The notes under the pieces: model-generated
The model's database searches: none
What the model was told of the DNA's origin: nothing
The model's input: the letters and a program-made list of their open reading frames with translations, nothing else
In this document: in pieces, positions 60,480-64,000 of the stretch
How the letters are laid out: each line of letters starts with the position of its first letter
Position numbering within the stretch: the stretch's first letter is position 1
Made by a program: the position numbers and the translations under genes
Assembly (NCBI GenBank): GCA_017533825.1
Contig: JAFWIE010000078.1
Span: 79,443-143,442, forward strand
Reading direction: 5' to 3'
DNA from: Atopobiaceae bacterium
GTDB taxonomy: Bacteria > Actinomycetota > Coriobacteriia > Coriobacteriales > Atopobiaceae
Length of the DNA stretch: 64,000 bases

Positions 60480-60871
60480 ATGCCACCCACACACATGCTC
60501 GTCCTGGTGAGACTACGGCCGCATGCGGGAGCCTGCCGTCACGTCAAATCGCACGACAAATACCTGCTCAGAAGTCTATTTCCAATCCGTAATCGTTGCG
60601 CACCACAACCAGCATATGGCTCGCGTTCGCGCGACAGGCGGCGTTCTGGCGCCGTGCGATCCGGCCTCGGCCGATTGCGTTTGCCGGACGACGCAATTCG
60701 CCATCAATGACACTTGCCTTCGCCATCGAGGAGACCCGGCTTGTTCCTGGTCACGCATGGGAAGCGTGGTCAGGGCCAGCAAGATGTAGCGATGACCCGG
60801 TGCGACGACACCGATGGCAGTCCCCTATACTCATGATAAGCTGCTCCCATCTCAAGCCAAAGGACACCGTC
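60480..60871. other. Intergenic, 392 bp
   Basis: This contains the MarR-like gene's upstream region and, for the downstream membrane gene, a TATACT -10 box at 60826-60831. The frame 60523-60789 has no ribosome site and no recognisable content. Confidence 0.35.
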
Positions 60872-61614
60872 ATGAACAGCAAGACCCACATGTACGTCGG
60901 CGCCGCCGTCTCCCTTGCGATACTGCGGCCCGTCGGTGTCGGCAACAGCCTCATCGGTATTACCGGCGGCCTTCTTGGGGCGTGGATCTGCGACATCGAC
61001 CTCAACACGAAGTCAGACATCGGCGATTACTTTGCCGGCGCCAAATTGCTTGTGGTGCTGTGCGTCATAGCGGCGCTTGACTTTTCTTCGGGTTCGGAAT
61101 CATCGAGTACATCCTTTTGCATCGCAGCATCATCAGCGCCATCGGCGCCATCCTGTTCATTGCCCTCGGCGTGCTCGGGGCAAAATGGCACGTGCTGAAC
61201 CAGCATAGGTCGTTCATGCACTCGCTGCTGGCGACCATCCTCTTCACGATTGCTTCGTGGCTTGCCTTCCCGCTGATCGCCCTCCCCTTCACCATCGGCA
61301 TGGCCTTGAACATCCTCCTGGACCTCACCAACAAGGTCGGGGTGCAGATTCTCTATCCCCTCAGCTGTGGGCCTTGCTTCAAGTGGTTCGATTCGGAAGG
61401 ATGGGCTGACAAGGTAATTCGGTACGTCGCCTTGTCCGCGACCATCATCCTCGCCGTATGGCGCGTCGCCGGCGGAGTGGTCGGGTCTCCCGGCTTGGCG
61501 ACGACCGTGACCGAGGCGCAGCAGCACACGTCCTTGCTTGGGCTCTCGTCGTTCCAGGTGTACGTGATTGCCATCAACGTCTTCTCATTCCTATTCCTGT
61601 GCTACGACTACTAG
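60872..61614 (+). pseudogene. YdjM-like metal-dependent membrane hydrolase, frameshifted
   Basis: From ATG 60872 (AAAGGA upstream) the frame reads MNSKTHMYVGAAVSLAILRP, GGLLGAWICDIDLNTKSDIG and VLCVIAALDF, then leaves the family. One extra T in the TTTT at 61082-61085 would restore DFFFGFGIIEYILLHR and join the frame that continues SIISAIGAILFIALGVLGAKWHVLNQHRSFMHSLLATILF to CYDY at 61611. HMY...CDID and HRSFMHSLL are the DUF457/YdjM metal-ligand motifs. The frame then meets TAG (61612-61614). It may be a real frameshift, a sequencing error or a slippage site. Confidence 0.75.
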
Positions 61615-61629
61615 AGGCACAACCACAAC

Positions 61630-62199
61630 ATGCGGGTCGGAAAGGGAGAGAGCCCTCTCGACACCATCAATGTGCACATCTGCAACTTGCTGACGTTCGC
61701 AGGCGGCGCGTTGGGAGCGCTGGTCGCCCTCATCGCCTGCGACATCGACACAAAGAAGTCATGGGAAGGCCACGTCAACGTCGACATGGTGAGGCAGGGA
61801 GACAGCGGGAACGCGTACTGGTACGTGCTCGTGGTCTCGGCCCTGATTGCCTGGGCTGGGATCTATCTCGCCGTCGTCAATCCGCTCGGCCTGGACGACC
61901 GCGAGCTCACGTCGTTCAGGCCCTTGGAGCACGTACCCCTCATCGTGGGGTTCGTCATCATAAACCTGCTGACTTACTACAAGTTCTGGCGGAATAGGGA
62001 GCACAAACACAGGCACTTCGACGGCGTCCAATTCGCTCTCCTGTTCCTCTGCGCCATCGGCGGATCCGTTGACGGTCTGGTGACGATGGCCGTCACCAGC
62101 AAGAAGATGGGCTCTAGCCACTTCATCAGCGGGGTGCCCCTGCTGCTCGTCGCAAATGCCACAACCATCGTCATCCTCATACTCGCTGGCATAACGTAG
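61630..62199 (+). CDS. Membrane protein, probable detached C-terminal part of the YdjM-like protein
   Basis: The 189-residue frame (MRVGKGESPLDTINVHICNL onward) has about five hydrophobic segments, including LTFAGGALGALVALIACDID, YWYVLVVSALIAWAGIYLAVV, VPLIVGFVIINLLTYYKFW and the final LLLVANATTIVILILAGIT. It is in the same frame as the preceding sequence. After CYDY, a TAG and RHNHN lead directly into this ATG, so one longer protein may have been split by CAG-to-TAG. No ribosome site is visible before ATG 61630. It resembles DUF1294-type membrane segments only loosely. Independent expression is doubtful. Confidence 0.6.
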   Translation: MRVGKGESPLDTINVHICNLLTFAGGALGALVALIACDIDTKKSWEGHVNVDMVRQGDSGNAYWYVLVVSALIAWAGIYLAVVNPLGLDDRELTSFRPLEHVPLIVGFVIINLLTYYKFWRNREHKHRHFDGVQFALLFLCAIGGSVDGLVTMAVTSKKMGSSHFISGVPLLLVANATTIVILILAGIT

Positions 62200-62210
62200 A
62201 TGCAATAAAC

Positions 62211-62224
62211 AACAATATATTGTT
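62211..62224. promoter_or_regulatory. 14-bp AT-rich palindrome before the large ATPase gene
   Basis: AACAATATATTGTT is a perfect palindrome 91 bp upstream of the 62315 start in an AT-rich tract (62200-62280). TAGACT near 62259 could be a -10. It could be an operator or a short terminator stem for the upstream gene. Confidence 0.35.
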
Positions 62225-62314
62225 ATTTCAACTCGTTTCAACACAACATTATGTGGTAGACTGCCTCCCCATAAACAATCACTTACACTTACGTATTAAG
62301 AGGGGCTGTCAAAA

Positions 62315-64000
62315 GTGACCGCAGATCAGCAGATATCTAACATAGACAGAATCATTAGCAAAAGCCTGGCATCCAGCGACCCGGAGGACAGAGGCCTCTT
62401 GTCGCAACACATCCTCGGCGACCTAAGGCACCTCGTTGAGGCATGCATGGTCAGGTTCACATACGGCGACAGAGCGGCATCACTGGATATGAGCACGATA
62501 AAGCATGCCGTTAATCATGTCGCCTCCATGGGAAAATACAAATTCCTCAGCGACTTCCACCAGAGGCTCCAGGCGTCCAAGTCCCACTACACGCTTGACG
62601 AAGACGGCTCCATCCGACTGATGCTCCGATATCTTGACTACCTCTATAAGCTAAGAGATTTCGTTCAGACAGAGTTCGGCTACGAAATACTCACGTCCTT
62701 GGAAGACTATCCCATACGGCAGTCGCTACAAGCCCCCTATCGCAAGGCCATTGCCCACACAATTGATGCCGCCGCACCATCGGAGCCAGCCAGACTTGAT
62801 GTTGACCGTTACTACGTCTGGCGCTCGACACCTTTTTTTGTGGATGGCAAGGTCTACTATGAGGTCACTCTTACCTCCGCGCGCGATCAACCGTCGAACA
62901 CTGATCACTTCGTGACCTACTCAGCCCATAGCATATTGCCGAACCATGCCGTACGGGTCTCCATGACCGATGCCCGAATAACCGTGGATGGTTTCAACAT
63001 CCCCATAACCATTATCCTCGCCTGGAGCGTATCTATCCGTCCGTGCGAGCTCAAGTGCATGGCGCAAATACTCAATATCGGAAGATATGAGACGAGTGGA
63101 CGTGACCATGGGTACCAATTGCTCATGTCCATACTTACCCGTCATATGTCCTCAATTCTTGATGTCGCGAAGCTCTCGCAAGCTCATTATGGCAATCTCA
63201 AATCAGAGCTGCTGCGCACCGGAGCAGCAAAGGAGGCGGGGCTTCTAGATGCATTGCGCAAGGCCATTCAACCCGGAATGCCAGGGGCGAACATCATCTC
63301 TTACCTTGCATACGGAATGAGGTACGGCGTCCTGAAAGCGCAGCTCGATAGTCGACCAAATTATAAGTTAACAAACCTCCATCTACAAAACGGCAGCATA
63401 GGTTTCGACGAGATGCCTCTTTGCACGAATCCTCTCAATCACGTTCCACGACTGAGCGACGTCCTTCTGTGCGTGGAGAGCGATGGACGCGAGCATGAGC
63501 TCCTTTGCGCAAGGCTGACGAGAAACGCCGAGCGCGAGGGACTTATCTTCACACCAGAGAAAGATCTGCCCTTTAGTGATATCGAGAAACTACAGTCTGA
63601 GTTCAACGAGCTTGTTTACAGGGCACATAAGAATCGGCGCACGATCGACTGCCATAATGGGCACTACTACATTCGAGGATACGTCAACGACGCCATCGAC
63701 ATATTGTCGGCACTCTTCAACTGCGCTACAAGCGGGGTACCTGGATACTCCCGAGCAATCGAGAACGCCATATCTAATGCCACGTTCTATGGGTCATACA
63801 ACGAGGAGAAGAAAGACGCCCTAAGGGAGCTCTTCGTTTCCTCTAAAGTGGCCGCCATCTATGGAAGCGCCGGGACCGGCAAGTCCACGTTCATCTCACT
63901 TGTCTCTCAAACAACCCAAGGGAACAAGCTCTTCATGGCATACACTCACGCAGCCGTGGAGAACCTCAAGAAACGAGTCGGCGAGGAGGCTGGAGACTTC
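62315..64000 (+). CDS. Large P-loop (SF1 helicase-like) protein, N-terminal 562 residues
   Basis: A plus-strand frame is open from GTG 62315 (GAGGGG 8-13 nt upstream) to the window edge, where it is cut. About 500 residues with no motif I recognise (NIDRIISKSLASSDPEDRG, GDLRHLVEACMVRFTYGDRA, YYVWRSTPFFVDGKVYYEVTL) precede FYGSYNEEKKDALRELFVSS and the Walker A loop AAIYGSAGTGKSTFISLVS, then LFMAYTHAAVENLKKRVGEE. The latter order (Q/Y-motif-like entry, GTGKST, TH-A-VENL) fits UvrD/RecD-type superfamily 1 helicases (AAA_19/AAA_30). Its position at the end of a defence-rich stretch and its lower GC suggest an anti-phage ATPase. That is inference. Confidence 0.8.
   Translation, partial: MTADQQISNIDRIISKSLASSDPEDRGLLSQHILGDLRHLVEACMVRFTYGDRAASLDMSTIKHAVNHVASMGKYKFLSDFHQRLQASKSHYTLDEDGSIRLMLRYLDYLYKLRDFVQTEFGYEILTSLEDYPIRQSLQAPYRKAIAHTIDAAAPSEPARLDVDRYYVWRSTPFFVDGKVYYEVTLTSARDQPSNTDHFVTYSAHSILPNHAVRVSMTDARITVDGFNIPITIILAWSVSIRPCELKCMAQILNIGRYETSGRDHGYQLLMSILTRHMSSILDVAKLSQAHYGNLKSELLRTGAAKEAGLLDALRKAIQPGMPGANIISYLAYGMRYGVLKAQLDSRPNYKLTNLHLQNGSIGFDEMPLCTNPLNHVPRLSDVLLCVESDGREHELLCARLTRNAEREGLIFTPEKDLPFSDIEKLQSEFNELVYRAHKNRRTIDCHNGHYYIRGYVNDAIDILSALFNCATSGVPGYSRAIENAISNATFYGSYNEEKKDALRELFVSSKVAAIYGSAGTGKSTFISLVSQTTQGNKLFMAYTHAAVENLKKRVGEEAGDF

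Overview
The window is 64 kb of high-GC DNA with short intergenic gaps, frequent 4-nt start/stop overlaps and many GTG/TTG starts. Gene content (GH36 alpha-galactosidase with a GPH symporter, DUF1015 protein, C_GCAxxG_C_C protein, two LTA-synthase-like sulfatases, GtrA, a sortase-like protein, a zinc-type macrodomain) suggests an anaerobic host-associated actinobacterium of class Coriobacteriia, probably Olsenella/Atopobium-like. That assignment is inferred from content, not from a marker gene. No tRNA, rRNA or CRISPR array was seen.

The left two thirds (1-42.6 kb) look like chromosomal backbone. In order: a PAS-domain sensor cut by the window edge; a MarR-regulated heterodimeric ABC exporter whose promoter lies between two 17-bp operator arms; a Tat/lipoprotein cyclophilin; a galactoside uptake and cleavage operon with a divergent GT-B-like gene; a DUF1015 protein; a phasin-like/UbiB-kinase pair; GtrA; a cell-wall polysaccharide deacetylase coupled to a large TPR-like protein; an M20 dipeptidase; a HAD phosphatase; a cold-shock protein; two tandem serA-like dehydrogenases; two LTA-synthase-like genes; alanine dehydrogenase; CCA-adding enzyme with an IMPACT-family protein; MgtC; an ADP-ribose-hydrolase macrodomain; a GGDEF protein; a fused glutamate-cysteine ligase/serine acetyltransferase; and a sortase-like gene overlapping a GH13 gene.

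The right third (42.6-64 kb) is accessory DNA. It holds two different MITE-like palindromes, tandem repeats, at least six copies of a short GGTACC-centred repeat, fragments of genes found intact nearby (hipA, a membrane protein), and a decayed peptide-maturation locus: a double-glycine-leader precursor with an amber codon plus a 5'-truncated SPASM enzyme. It also carries probable defence genes: HipBA, an AlbA/Schlafen-type ATPase, a GIY-YIG remnant, a NERD-McrB-McrC operon, a DUF3644/HEPN protein, and the start of a very large P-loop (helicase-like) protein that runs off the window. A YdjM-like membrane protein gene is broken by a one-base frameshift and an in-frame TAG.

The best candidates for new biology are the GshA-CysE fusion, the sortase-like/amylase pair, the RiPP-like locus, the EVE-like-McrB/McrC/NERD operon and the large ATPase at the right edge.
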